64,000 nt of DNA. It comes from Astrothelium macrocarpum (Eukaryota > Ascomycota > Dothideomycetes > Trypetheliales > Trypetheliaceae). Shown here piece by piece: positions 1 to 11,533 of this stretch; within the stretch, counting starts at the first letter, position 1, and each line of letters begins with the position of its first letter. The DNA is taken from positions 124,001 to 188,000 of the forward strand of contig JAGEMR010000028.1 in NCBI GenBank assembly GCA_021030915.1, written 5' to 3'. A model generated the notes under the pieces. It saw only the letters and a program-made list of their open reading frames with translations, searched no databases and was not told where the DNA came from. Made by a program: the position numbers and the translations under genes.

Positions 1-324
1 TCTTCCTCCTCATCCTCCTCCCCCATCCCCCCACCACCCCACCCACCACAGCCCAGCACCACCTCGCCCCAACCCCAAGCAACCACAGCCGACCCGCCGC
101 CGCCGCCCGCCAACCCGCCCGCGGACCAAGCCACCCCTCCACGCAAGCCCCCCCGCGAAGCATCCCCCGATCTCTCGGCGCTGATGCGGCAGTCGCTGCA
201 GCGCAAGACGCCCATCCCGCCGCCGCGGCCGCCCGCGGAGAAGATGACCAAGACGGAGCGGCGGCGGGCGCGCGCCGCCAAGTTGCTGGCGAAGGATGGG
301 GTGGTGAATGGGTGGGGAAAGTAG
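1..324 (+). CDS. 3' end of an unidentified protein (5' truncated by window edge)
   Basis: The frame is open from base 1 to a TAG at 322-324 and gives 107 residues. The first 60 or so are Ser/Pro/Thr/Gln low complexity. A basic, possibly helical tail follows (motifs KTPIPPPRP, MTKTERRRARAAKLL). No domain is recognisable and I cannot name the gene. Composition supports real coding: codons are C-rich until about 180 and G-rich from about 240, the same pattern seen at the 3' ends of other genes here. It converges on ste24. Confidence 0.55.
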   Translation, partial: SSSSSSSPIPPPPHPPQPSTTSPQPQATTADPPPPPANPPADQATPPRKPPREASPDLSALMRQSLQRKTPIPPPRPPAEKMTKTERRRARAAKLLAKDGVVNGWGK

Positions 325-660
325 AGTGGGGGGTGAGATGGAGGGAGGGGGGGAGAGTGTCGTGCCCGGGGAAGGAAGGGGGGTGGGGGGTTTGATGATG
401 TGGGCGTGGTAAGTGCCTGGAGTACGCTGGGCTGGGCTGGGATACTGGTATATGGAAAAAGCTTTGCTTGAGATGGGTTTTGATTTCCCGGAAAATCAGA
501 TGTCGAGATTTTTTGTTGGGTAGCGCCGCGGGGTGCATATTGTACATAGATTCCGACCTGCTACATACAAACTCCATGATCAAGAAACCCTTTTTGGCCA
601 TACAAATTTCCTTCCATCCCCTTTTCCACCGACACCGTACCCACGGGTAAATTTGCCCTC
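325..660. other. Convergent intergenic spacer
   Basis: This 336 bp spacer lies between the stops of the unknown gene and ste24. It is strongly G-rich to about 440, continuing the island of the upstream gene, then ordinary. It should hold both 3' UTRs. I see no gene. Confidence 0.6.
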
Positions 661-2281
661 TCACAACTCCCTCCCACTTGCGCGATCCGCCTTGGTGTAC
701 GCATCGAGATCACCATCGGCGTCCTTGGTGGCTGTTGTGGCGCTACCCTTCTGTTGCTCCCAGCCGATAGCGCGCAGGCGTTCCGTCAAGATCGGGTGCG
801 AGTAGTGGTAGCTGGAATAGATCCAATCGGCGTCCATGGTGGAGAGATTCTGGATTTGGAGTTTGATGAGGGAGCGACCGAGGTCGTAGGAGTAGTTGAG
901 GCGCTTGGAGAAGGCATCTGTAGGGTTCGAAGTGTTAGTAAAGAGGAATTGTGATTTGAGATGGAGAAATTTGGAGAGTGGGCGGCTTGGCTAAGGGAAG
1001 TGATGGGGTACGGGGAGGGGACAGGGGAGAACTAACCAGCTTCGTATTCGTATTTGCGAGTGAGCATGTGCATGAGGAGTTGGATGACGGGTTCGGTAGG
1101 ACTGAGAATGCCGTTGAAGAGGATGAGGCCAATGATGACGGGTTGGTCTTTGGTGAAGCCAAAGTCGGTATACATGCTCTTATTCCTAATGAAGACAGAG
1201 AACAACAGGAATATGTAGAAAGTCTGCACTTGACTGATTAAAAGAAGTCGAGGCACGTGTCCCAGGCTCCAGTGTCCGAGTTCGTGAGCAAGGACAGCCT
1301 CAACCTCGCGATCCTCGGATTTTTCAAGCAGGGTATCATAGAGGACGATTTTCTTTTTGAGAAAGGGAAGGCCAGTAAAGTAAGCATTGCTGTGAGCACT
1401 TCGTTTGCTGCCATCGATGACTTGGAGTTCGGAAAGAGGAAAGTTCAACTTTGCGGCCAATGCTTCAACCTTTTCGCGTAGCGGTCCAGGCTCTAGAGGA
1501 GTGAGCTTATTGAATAAGGGCACGATGAAAACAGGGTAGATTGTCACGCCAATGATTTGGACAGCAAGCATGAACAGCCAAATGTAATAAAAGAACACGT
1601 CGCCGGTACGCTGGATGATCCATAGGAATGCGCTGCCGATAGGAACACCAAATGCAATGCCCAGAGCCTGACCTTTGAGCATGTCCGTAATCCAGAGACT
1701 CAATGTTTGTTTATTAAATCCATAGTGTTCTTCCAAGACAAAGGTGTGGTAATACGAGAATGGCAGCGATAGGATTGTCTCAGCGAGTGAATATGCAAAA
1801 ATGAAGAGCAGCGACTGTGTGATTTCCCCCCTCCAATTGGCAGGGAGAATGTAAGTCAGGCCCAAGCCCGCAAGTGACCAGAGTTTTGGGTAGAGATCAT
1901 AATAAATGATTGCCATTTCTTTCGCTTGACCCCATATTCCCGACACGAGACCGAACTTTGCTTTGGCACGTCCGTAAGCCTGAGGACACATATCAGTCTT
2001 GTCTTAGAAAGTCTTTCTTGAGACATGAACCGACCTGACTCTTATCATATGTCTTTTGATCAATCTCAGCTTCTAATGCTTTCGGAACTTTTGTTTGACA
2101 GAGGACGCGATATTGTCGCCAACTAATATAGTTGTCCAAAAGGTAATGTCCAACGGAGAAGCTCATGACGAGCTTCTTCCAAGGGAAAAGTGGGCGATCC
2201 AGCCATTGCGCGAGTCGCTATGTATAGTTAGAGAAAGAGGTCATATCAAGCTTTTTAGAAACTTACCCTGAGATAGTCCAT
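661..2281 (-). CDS. ste24: CAAX prenyl protease 1 (Ste24, M48 zinc metalloprotease)
   Basis: The model is complement(join(661..917,1037..1979,2035..2217,2267..2281)), 465 aa, close to the usual 450 or so for the family. Ste24 is an ER/inner-nuclear-membrane zinc protease that removes the -aaX of farnesylated proteins and performs a second cut on a-factor-type precursors. Visible features are several hydrophobic membrane spans, the zinc motif HELGH near residue 300 (context VLAHELGHWSLGH), SNAYFTGLP just upstream, and the C-terminal block KYEYEADAFSKRL...LIKLQIQNLSTM with the third zinc-ligand Glu. The first exon encodes only five residues (MDYLR). All introns are GT-AG. The gene is divergent from erg12 with 757 bp between starts. 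The family assignment is secure. Confidence 0.95.
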
Positions 2282-3038
2282 TTTAGTTGGCAGAAAGTAG
2301 GGGGGAGAAGGAAGTCAGGCTGATAAAGTCGCGTGCTTAAAGCAACGTTGACTTGGGCAAGGGTGATGTTAAGAATTGTATAGACGCGCGCTAAGCGTCA
2401 AAGCGCTTACCAGCCTCACCCTATGTCCGCCAAATGACAATGGCGCTTTTCGCGTCGTCACTGGCAGTTCACGTCCTACAATTGGCTAGGTACCTGTCAA
2501 AGATGGCAGAGCAGAAGAGACGTCATCGTCTACGACTAGCTCATAGTATTCTTCATTGACGAAATTGCAGCAAAGGGCCCTCAAAAAGGCGAAACGGTCC
2601 GACTATGCGGCATAGCCATTTAACCCATTTGAAGTAGTAGAATGGCGTTAGCTTCTGATCCATCTTGCCGCTTGGACAATTGAACACTAGGCGACGATGT
2701 CTATTTAGCATTCAAGCTCAAATGATGAGGATCAGGTCCGCCTAGAAGGCGAGATCAAACCAATCATCCCGATTGCATACATTTCAAATCGCGTACCATT
2801 TCGATTTAGTGACATCCAAACAAGCGAGATTAACGTTGATGATCGAAACGAGTCTTCAAAGGGACTTGCTCTTATGTGGCGCGCAGAACAGCGTTCTGGC
2901 TATAGCAGTAGCGTTAGTATTGTTCTCCGTTTCGTTGTTCTGCCATATTCAAAGAGCAGGTCAGCAGAACTGAATTGACAGCCAACACGCTCATGTCTAG
3001 AGTGCTGAACAGCAAATTGGATTGAAGTACAAGTCACG
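2282..3038. other. Shared divergent promoter region ste24/erg12
   Basis: This 757 bp region separates two divergent starts. It is AT-moderate with no convincing ORF; a 66-codon ORF near 2773 is not supported. It must carry both promoters. I recognise no specific operator. Confidence 0.6.
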
Positions 3039-5145
3039 ATGGCTTTCTTCTTGCAAATGTCTGTGGAGGAAGGCGAGATGATTGAGTTAGTACCGGCCTT
3101 TTCTGGAAGGCGCGAGTGGGGCTCGGCGTTCCTGCAGCTGGCCGATCAGGGCAACGCTAACAACACCCATGACGGAAGCCCTGACCCTACATTCCGTTCT
3201 TTAAGCCCCAGCCTGTCTTATGCCCAACTCAAACTTACTCAGATTCAAATTCAGCCCCCATCGTCCCCCAAAGATGCTCCTCCTACTTCCAAGTCAACAC
3301 TACCGGCAATGACCACCTTGACAATCGAGTCTGAAAATCTATCCAATGGCTCTTCTACCTGGCAGCCTACTCCCCACGAAAACCCCAGCATAAACGGCCT
3401 TGCTAAGGAAAAGCAAAATTCAAGCTCTGCGACAAAGGCAGAGACGACAATGGCTTTAGGTCACAGCAGTGACGAATATTCGAGTGAAGATGGAATCCGA
3501 AAGACCAGTCCAGCAGGTGTAAACAATCGCTCCAGACCGAGCCACTCTCGCAGATCATCAATCCCCCTGGCACCTCCTTTCATGGTTTCTGCCCCAGGCA
3601 AAGTCATTGTATATGGAGAACACGCAGTCGTCCACGGCAAGGTACGAGACTTTTCACTCCAATCCCAGCCCTGGAACAGTCGCTAGAAATGCGTCATCAA
3701 ATCAACCATCAACCCCAACCATCTCACCTCCCACCATATAGGCCGCCATGGCCGCCGCCATCTCCCTACGCTCCTACCTCCACGTCTCCACGCTCACCAA
3801 GTCCTCCCGCACCGTCTCCCTCTTCTTCCCCGACATCTCCCTCAGCCACACCTGGTCCATCGACGCGCTCCCCTGGTCCGCCTTCCAACACCCCTCCAAA
3901 AAACGCACCTACTACGACCTCGTCACCACCCTCGACCACGACCTCCTCGCCTCCCTCTCCCCCCACATCGACCCCATCTCGCCCACCGCCCCGGCCCACA
4001 CCCGCAAAATCCACCACCACACCGCCACCGCCTTCCTCTACCTCTTCCTCTCCCTCGGCTCCCCCCGCCGCTCGCTCTCCTGCATCTACACCCTGCGCTC
4101 GACGCTCCCCCCCGGCGCAGGCCTCGGCTCCTCCGCCTCCGTCAGCGTGTGTCTCTCGACCGCGCTCCTCCTGCAAGCGCACGCGCTCGCAGGCCCGCAC
4201 CCGGACCAACCCGGCAGCGAGGCGGCGCTGCAGCTCGAGCGCATCAACCGCTGGGCGTTTGTGTCCGAGTGCTGTATCCACGGCAACCCGTCGGGCATCG
4301 ACAACACGGTCGCGACGCAGGGTCGCGCGGTCGTGTTTCAGCGCCGCGACTACGGCCGCCCGCCCACCGTGCAGACGCTCCCCGCGTTCCCCGAACTGCC
4401 GCTGTGGGTGGTGAATACGATGCAGGACCGCAGCACTGCCGCGGAGGTGGCGAAGGTGGCAAGGCTGAGGGAGCGCTGGGCGGGGATTGCGGATGGCTTG
4501 TTGGATGCGATTGATCGCGTGACGCATGCGGCGGTGGAGGTGATTGGGCGGGTCGGGGCGGGAGAGGAGGGGGGGAGGAAGGGGACGGTGGTGGGGGAGG
4601 AGGAGTTGGGGCGGTTGGGGGAGTTGATGGCGCTGAATCATGGGTTGTTGGTTGCGTTGGGCGTGTCGCATCCGAAGCTGGAGAGGTTGCGGGCGTTGGT
4701 GGATGGTGCGGGCTTGGGATGGACGAAGTTGACGGGTGCGGGGGGCGGTGGGTGTGCGATTACGCTGCTGAATCCGCGGATGATGGCGACGGTGGAGGGG
4801 AAGGGAGAGGATGGGGCGGGGGTGGATGAATCAGTGGCGGAGGAGAAAAAGGGTGGCGAGCAGGGCTTGGAGAATGGGGATCGGGCGGGGAAGTTAGAGG
4901 AATTGGAGCATGAGTTGGAAGAGGAGGGGTTTGAAAAGTTTGAGGCGACGCTTGGAGGCGATGGTGTGGGTGTGTTGTGGCCGGCAGTGTTGCAAAATGG
5001 GTCTGACGAGAGTAAAGAGAGCGGAGAGGAGATTGATCAGGAGAAGTTTCTCCGCGTGGAAGGTAGAGAGGGTTTGGAGAAACTGGTAGGTGTGTTGGGG
5101 CCGGAGAGGGGAGTCAGAGAGGGTTGGCGTTTTTGGACGATTTAA
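3039..5145 (+). CDS. erg12: Mevalonate kinase
   Basis: The model is join(3039..3641,3742..5145), 668 aa. The enzyme phosphorylates mevalonate with ATP in the isoprenoid/ergosterol pathway. The GHMP fold is clear: PFMVSAPGKVIVYGEHAVVHG spans the 5' splice junction, the ATP-binding loop is PPGAGLGSSAS, the catalytic-Asp motif is HGNPSGIDNT, and the C-terminal GHMP motif is LTGAGGGGCA. The protein is much longer than the roughly 400-450 aa family norm. It has about 185 residues of Ser/Pro-rich N-terminus and an acidic Glu/Gly insertion of about 70 residues after the last motif. The true start could be a later in-frame ATG at 3310. Exon 2 is a compositional island: third codon positions are nearly all C before about 4400 and nearly all G afterwards. 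Confidence 0.9.
3742..5145. other. C-to-G skew island (erg12 exon 2)
   Basis: Up to about 4300 the + strand is C-rich and G-poor, with codons ending mostly in C. From about 4440 it is G-rich and C-poor, with codons ending in G or T. The left edge coincides with the intron acceptor. The centre (4100-4400) is the most GC-rich part. Confidence 0.85.
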
Positions 5146-5508
5146 GATGGTATGCAATTCTGGGCTTAAATGCCTATGTGTGAGTAGTCCTTGATGTAAT
5201 AACGGGTTCAGAATGTTCCATTTCTTTGGCGGGAGCCCAAGAGTTAATTAGCCGCACACTTTCAACAAGCACCATTATTCTCATCATCGTTCCAAGAGAC
5301 AATTGAATGTCTAAAGCGCCCAAATTGTATTAGGATCTCCCAAACAAGTCAATAACGTATAAAGACCTTTCCCAGAACAGGTCGAGTATGGTATCTTTCC
5401 ATTAGACCAACAGCCCACATTACAAAACCAATCACTTAAAAATCCAATTCCATTAAACCCTCCATCTCCCCGACGGGAATCCCACACCCATCATCTTCCT
5501 CTCACCCC
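5146..5508. other. Convergent spacer erg12/CFEM gene
   Basis: This 363 bp region is mostly AT-rich sequence between two stops and holds both 3' UTRs. It separates two GC-skew islands. No gene is seen. Confidence 0.6.
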
Positions 5509-5870
5509 TCACAGCACAGCCAAACCTCCCAAAACCGCCACCACAGCACCGCCCAATCCCCACTCCGCCCTCCCCGCCGCCGCACTCCCCGCTGTCGCCG
5601 ACGACGTCGCGCTCGTCGCGGCAGCCGATGAAGCGGCGCTGGTGCCCCCCGCAGACGTCGCGCCCGCAGAGCCGCTGGAATCCGAGCCGGTGGATGTTGC
5701 GTTGTGGATCCCGCCGATCGACGTGGCGAGTACCGAGCCGGCAGAGGTGGCAGAGGAGATGGAATTGGAGGAGGAGGAGCTGGAGCCGGAGCTGGAGCTG
5801 GAGCTGCTGGGGGCCGCGGTGGAGGAGGTCTGGCTGGCGGCGCAGGAGGCGGATTGGGGAACGGTGACGC
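5440..5870. other. C-to-G skew island (CFEM gene 3' end)
   Basis: C-rich from about 5455 to 5600 and G-rich from about 5640 to 5870 on the + strand, although the host gene is on the minus strand. Confidence 0.75.
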
Positions 5871-6336
5871 CATAGCTGCTACACAGGTTGTTGGCGAAGG
5901 CGATGGCGGCTGCGAATTGTGATTAGTTTTGTTGATACTGAGCAAATTGGAAAGCGCAACATAAGAGAAAGGGTATTAGGGAGACTGCATCAGATTATGT
6001 GTTGATTTGCGAAGAGTATGGAATGATCGTACCCTGCTGATCAGCTTGGCTACATGACTTGGAGACACAGCAAGAGAGCTGAGCGATGTATTGTTGATTG
6101 CTGCAGATACACTTCACATCGAGGGTCTGGCATCCGCCAAAACTGGTGCCGATGCAGGAATCCTATGTGATGAAAATCCCATTAGTTGAGAATCATCAAC
6201 AAAGACGATGCGCGCGCCATTTTCGATTTGAATTGAGATTGCATACTGCACAAGTCGGGATACCCGAAGGGAGCTGTGCGACGACAGGTGCGACGATCGT
6301 GGCAACGACGCCGAGGAAAAGGACGGAAGAACGCAT
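5509..6336 (-). CDS. CFEM-domain GPI-anchored surface protein
   Basis: The model is complement(join(5509..5909,6033..6162,6247..6336)), 206 aa. The N-terminus is a signal peptide (MRSSVLFLGVVATIVAPVVA). Residues about 21-95 form a CFEM domain with all eight cysteines in order (IPTCADSC, GGC, VKCICS, LSCC, KSCSQ, then NNLC/ASC). A Ser/Gly/Ala linker and a C-terminal hydrophobic tail (WGLGGAVVAVLGGLAVL) follow, as expected for a GPI-anchor signal. CFEM proteins sit in the cell wall or plasma membrane, and some bind haem or act at the host interface; the role here is not known. The exon 1/2 junction falls between conserved cysteines (TCA|DSC), which supports the splice site. The Ser-rich part coincides with a C-to-G skew island. 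Confidence 0.88.
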
Positions 6337-9300
6337 GTTGAGCGACAAGCCGCTTGAGAGGAATGTAGAGAGCGCTATTCTTGCACAATCAAAGCAAGAG
6401 AGCAATTGGGGGGTTAAAAATTGCTCCAAGAGCTCCAGCACAGAATTGCAGAGAGCGAGCAAGAAACAAAGAACAAGCTCAAAAGATGCGGAGACTGTCG
6501 CACTTTAAGCAAGCTGTGATGCTGGTCTAGATCACATTGTTGTGCCAATGGCTCTTTTAGCCTGTGTTTTGTGAAACTTGGAGGCAAAAGAATGATGCTG
6601 ATTGGCTGGTCGGATCCAATCCTACGGTAATGCTTCGCGTGGGGAAATCGGCTCGCCCCATTGGGAAAAGACGCCTTCCTTGCTGGGCATGTCGGTAGTA
6701 ATGGAAAAGTTTTGAACGGCGAAGTCTTGTATTGAGACAAGGAGGTAAGAAAAATCAATGTGACGATCTTTATGCTTTGTTCGATCCAAACAAAAATCGC
6801 TAATTCTGCCATCAAATGAACTTTCGAAGATCCACTTTTTTGCCAACTTCCGCTTGCTTGGATTAGTTTACGAATATGCTTGCGTACAGTATGACCTTGG
6901 TCAGAAGGGAGACTTTAAATCCGCGTCTGGGTCTTCTGCTTGGCCGAATTTTCGTAATGCTAGTCGAACGAGTTGCAGAGCTGGGTACTTTGATCAACTT
7001 GCCGCTTGCTGGTTTTGATTAATTCCGCTCAAATTCGTACGAAACAACTTACTGTCTTAATTTAATCCATGTTGCCTCTTCTAAGCGATATGTTGCATAT
7101 TTTGTTTTTGAGCAAAGTCTCAATCACACCTCGATTGCCTAGCTGTGATTGTTCAATGCATCCCTGCGTGCCTTTGCCACTGGATGGACCGCGTAAGCTT
7201 TTTTCAGATATAACCAATACCATTATGAATATGACAAATTGTGCTGGACGGCACACAAGCGGACGCGTTCGTATCGCCTGCTTCCTTTTTAGAAAGGGGA
7301 GAAGGGGGGGCGAAGTTTACTGATCAGAGTCCTTTCGCAGAATACACCCAGGTTGGTTTGTTGCAAAGTACCTCAGAATAGTGGGCTTTCTTGTGTCATT
7401 TCTCATTGAACCAAGGCATTCATCTGTTATACTGCAGGCTGATGTGACGTGCGCTTCGATATAGGGAAAACTGCTTAGTCTTATCGCCACGGACCCGAGA
7501 TCGAAGCGCCGGAGATTCGGCGGCATGAAGCCTTTTCCGGGCACCGGCACGAGCGAATCGCGAATAGTTTCATCCGTCCTGTTTACCGGTGAGTGAAGCT
7601 GAAAACTGGACCTGCAAGGACTGTTGAGATCGAAGTCGTTTTACGCGTTACGTACGTATAGATGTAGAGAGATGCGCGCGGATCTCTCCATACGCACGGA
7701 GGAGCTTGCTAAGCCTTCTCATTTCCGCGATTCACCGGAGTTCTATAGTGAGATGGAATAGCACTTACCACGTGGGTGACAGCCCTACCTACCTAATTTC
7801 AAGACTATTTACCGGCCCACCGGCTCAGGGCTGAGTTGTTGCATATTGTGTGCTTATAATTTGTGGTGTCTTGCTCGATATCGTTCATGAAAGCGTGGCT
7901 GTTATTGACAGTGGAGTGATGTTGAACGAGAGTCGTGACAAAATGCGAGGAGCTGATTGAACCTTGCGATGGAACTTTCTTCATTGGTTGTCTTTTCGCT
8001 AGCTGTTACCGTCCACGGCTTATAAGTCTCCGCGATTTACTAGCGAACCACTCAGATAGTAACAGTTTCCCGGGTTATGTTCTAAAAAAACACTAGTTTG
8101 CGGAAAGGCTAATCCATATCGGGCTGGAAGCCATGTGGAGTATTCTTACCAGTACGCCCTATCAAGTAGGCTAAAATTCGAAAAAGGAAAGCTGAACCTC
8201 TAAAAGCGTCACTATCCATAATCCCGGAAACACGGCCGGAAGGTAATTGCACTGCCATCCCGGAGCAAATCATCCTGTGATTCAATTGTGACAACATCGA
8301 AAAGGGAGACTGGAGGGTGTGTATGGCAAATGGAACACCTTGTAAATTTGATAAGGATGGCGCGTCAGACCAGTGCGTCATGCGGGGGTGGCAGTCCTAT
8401 TTTTAAAACTTCTTCATCTTTCATGGTCTCTGGTGTTGTCTCTAAATCGAGCGTCGTTTTAATTGCCTTCGTTACTTTTGAAGCCTAAACTCGTGATACG
8501 CACCGCCACTTGTGATTGAGAGAATGAGTAGAATAGAGCACGAGATTCCAGGGGAAAACGGCACTTTCGAGCCACAATGTGGCTGCCTCCCTGAGCTGCA
8601 CCTCATTTTCCGGTGTAGGATTTGGTTGGATCTAAGGCAAGATAAGTGGCGTTTTGTTGGAGCAACGATATGGCTGGCATGGCACAACTAGTTGGGATTA
8701 TATAAGGTATACAAGGTAAGTCGATCTTAGCACGACAAGAATATCAATGCCTCTGCCGTGGTGTTATTGTTAGTTTAGGTCTGACAGACGACGGATCTCT
8801 TCCAAAACTCGGATGCGCTCAGCAGGAGGGTGAATGAATGATCTAAGGCCTGGTGAAGCCGAAGGCAGAGATCGAGGGAGCACTTGTGGCTGTTGACGTC
8901 TTGAATGCTCATGGTCTGGGCCAGTTACGAGTTGAGGAAAAACGTCTGCCTTGGAGTTTCCGAGCAAAAGCCTCAGCACGCCTAGTGCATGCTGTATCAG
9001 CCTCAGATCTGACTCGGACTGGTGAGCTAGCGCGTTAGCGACATCCACCACGTTGGTTCCCGCCAGATAGCTCCGTCCATCCGACGTGTGTGATTGGTGC
9101 GCGCTTTAGCCTTCAGCAGGAAACGTTCAAACTGCTTTCATCGTCATGGCCCACGAGTAGCGAATTGCATGGTGCAATTCATTGCTTCTCGAAAAGCCAA
9201 AATTGGGACCGGGATCCGGCAGCATGCCTTTCCTAGTGTCCCACGAGGCTTTCTTGAGGCAAGATTTACCTAGCCATGTGTAGACCTTCCCTGCTACGGT

Positions 9301-9739
9301 ACGCCTGGCCAGCTACTTTTCACCTATATCTCGTCGCCTAAACATCCGTAAGCATTTTCCAAAACCCGCAACGCTCATCTTTTAGAAATGTATGCCGATT
9401 GACTCGAAACCGCCCCTGTTGGCACCTGACAACTAAACGTCACCTCAGGCACCCATTTTGCACATTGTAGTGAAGCAATTGGCTTATTCGTTGATTATTC
9501 CTCACTATATTTTTCGGGACCTGGCGTGTGGGGGGACTTTCGCGCAGTCGAATCAGACCCACAACGCGAAAAATTATGATTAAGACTCAATGACACTGCC
9601 CCTGATTGTGTCTCATCCCTTCGGTGTTGTATTTGAAAAGTTGTTGTCTAATCTTGACCGGACCTTGTATACGAACTTCAGCAGAAGGCTTCCGTTTTTC
9701 CCATCGACCTCAGTGTGACTGGGGCCACTATAAGACGTG
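6337..9739. other. Long region without a supported gene
   Basis: This is 3.4 kb between divergent starts. Short ORFs (up to about 130 codons) occur on both strands, but none has a conserved motif, a biased composition or a splice-compatible extension that I can defend. It may hold regulatory DNA, lncRNA or decayed genes. A TATAA-like element lies near 9729 (CTATAAGACG) just ahead of the next small ORF. Confidence 0.5.
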
Positions 9740-10057
9740 ATGCCGTCTCCCCCTGGACCTTGGCAACAACGACATCAAACAGCTTCACCACCACCGAATA
9801 CCAAAACACCTTCACCGGCTGCACGACCTGAGTCAAGCAATCTTCTCAAAGAGTCAAACATTTCGACGACCTCATCGCCCTCGACTACTTCAACGGTAAC
9901 GGACCCAAACACGCCGGAGAACATGGGGGTCAATCTGGATAGTATCCGAGCTTTCTTCTGCTGTGGCGATGAGCCTCAACCAAGGGATCCAGGTACGTTG
10001 ATTTTCCCAACAATTCCTTGGACAAAACTTTTTTTCTGATCTCATTCAGGCACATAA
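9740..10057 (+). CDS. Small protein with possible dual-lipidation segment
   Basis: The proposed model is join(9740..9992,10050..10057), 86 aa. The 57 nt intron has a GTACGT donor and an ATTCAG acceptor, and the stop falls three codons into exon 2. The protein is Pro/Ser/Thr-rich and ends MGVNLDSIRAFFCCGDEPQP. An internal Met-Gly followed by Cys-Cys resembles an N-myristoyl/palmitoyl anchor, which would apply only if translation starts at the ATG near 9923. No family is recognised. The locus could also be the first exon of a longer gene. Confidence 0.35.
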
Positions 10058-10580
10058 GGCCCGCTCGCTGCTGAGTCAGAGCCAATGCCACGCAGCCAAT
10101 CCCTACCATCATATCTAGGACCTCGTCCTCCCAATTAGTACTTTTGGGTCGATTCCAAAGTCAAGATGATCCTGGTGATCGATATGGCTCCACTCAGAAT
10201 TGCGGACCTCGGTCCTGCTCTTCATATTTCTTTTCGCATCAGCATTATGTAAGGTTGCATAAGACGGCGTCATTCGTTTCTCTTTATCCGTCATCGTACA
10301 AGCATTGGATAGACGTTGGGATAAAATCATTCTTTCAATTGGGTGTTGAATGGCTGGGTCGACAGGCACTCCTTTTTTTTCTCGTTTTTTTCTTCCTTTT
10401 GGGTCTTTTTTGCGTTTCTGAAACATAGACATTGTCTCAACGATTGTCGAGTCATTCGTTAGTTGTACCAAAACCGTTGTATTACTTTTCTTGCTTGTCA
10501 TTTTTACCTGACTCGATGCGTAAAAATTTTGCATGTATCGTGACAGAAAATCAAAGCGAGCACATGCTGGCATTTGCGTT
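10058..10580. other. Intergenic
   Basis: This 523 bp region lies downstream of the small ORF and of the bem46-like stop. It contains a pyrimidine tract near 10370-10410 (T8 and T6 runs). No convincing gene is present. Confidence 0.5.
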
Positions 10581-11533
10581 TCATCTCTTGATCACCTGTT
10601 CACGAATGAATTGCTCAATGTACTGAAAATATCCTGGCTCAGCGACAGAACTGTTGTGGTCTCCATTTGGTAGTTCTTTCCATATCTTGACGGGCGCTTT
10701 GCACTGTTCGTACAATTGCTTCATGTGCGATGGAGGGACTATCTCATCACGAAGTCCACTGAGAAAGAGGATTGGCAGCTTGGTAACCGTTGGCAGGACT
10801 TCTTCGCTTGGCCAAATTTGATGACAGAAAGGTGCCAAGTACCTGGCCGGTGGTAGCGCCGTCGGTATCAGCTTTCGAATGCTAAGAAATGTATTCTCCA
10901 GTATCAAAGCGGCAATGTCACCCTTGTTTTGGTTTCGTGCAGCAAGATTTATACCCACTGCACCCCCTAGACTTTGGCCGTATATGATGATTTTCGTGTT
11001 GCGCAAATTGGGGTTCCCGCGAATATAGTCCAAACCGGCCTGGGCATCGATCATGAGGCCCTTTTCGTTAGGGTCACCGGTTGACAGACCATAGCCCCGA
11101 TACTCTAACATGAGAACATTTGCCCCAAGGCTGCTCTCGAGGACTTTGGCTATCGGTACACGGTGACCAATATTGCCTGCATTTCCATGAAAGGTAAGAA
11201 TGGTAATGTTCCGAGCAAATTGCTTGTTAGATGGACGGATCAAGAAAGCGCTCAAAGATTCGCCGTCAGGTGTGGATATTTTGAGTTCCTCAAAGTCCTG
11301 AATGCCAAACTGTGAAGGTTTTGGGACTTCGGTGCGTGCGCCAATTGGGATATTGCGTGGATATATCAATTCGCTGCCAACGGTCAGTGCATGTTCGCGC
11401 CAAGTCGAAATGCGGTCGGGGAGATCAACTTTTGCTTAAAGTAAAGAGCAGCACTGAGTAAGGCAGCCAGACCGGATGAGGCAAGCACCGGTATGCGAAG
11501 ATATGAGACGAATGCATTGAACCAAGAAGCCAT
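10581..11533 (-). CDS. bem46: Alpha/beta hydrolase, BEM46/ABHD13 family
   Basis: The model is complement(join(10581..11373,11430..11533)), 298 aa, the normal length for the family. An N-terminal membrane span (about residues 12-33) is followed by the QNELIYPRNIPIGARTEVP block that straddles the 56 nt intron. The hydrolase core then shows HGNAGNIGHR (oxyanion region), YGQSLGG (nucleophile Ser), GLRDEIVPP (Asp) and GDHN (His). Family members are membrane-associated serine hydrolases linked to ER/plasma-membrane and polarity functions. The substrate is unknown. Confidence 0.92.

Noticed and set aside
3766..4671. 301-codon antisense ORF in erg12
   Set aside because: A product of extreme third-position composition in the skew island; Arg/Gly/His-rich with no domain.
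6400..9100. Several 60-130-codon ORFs
   Set aside because: None shows a motif, a signal peptide or biased codon use; consistent with chance.
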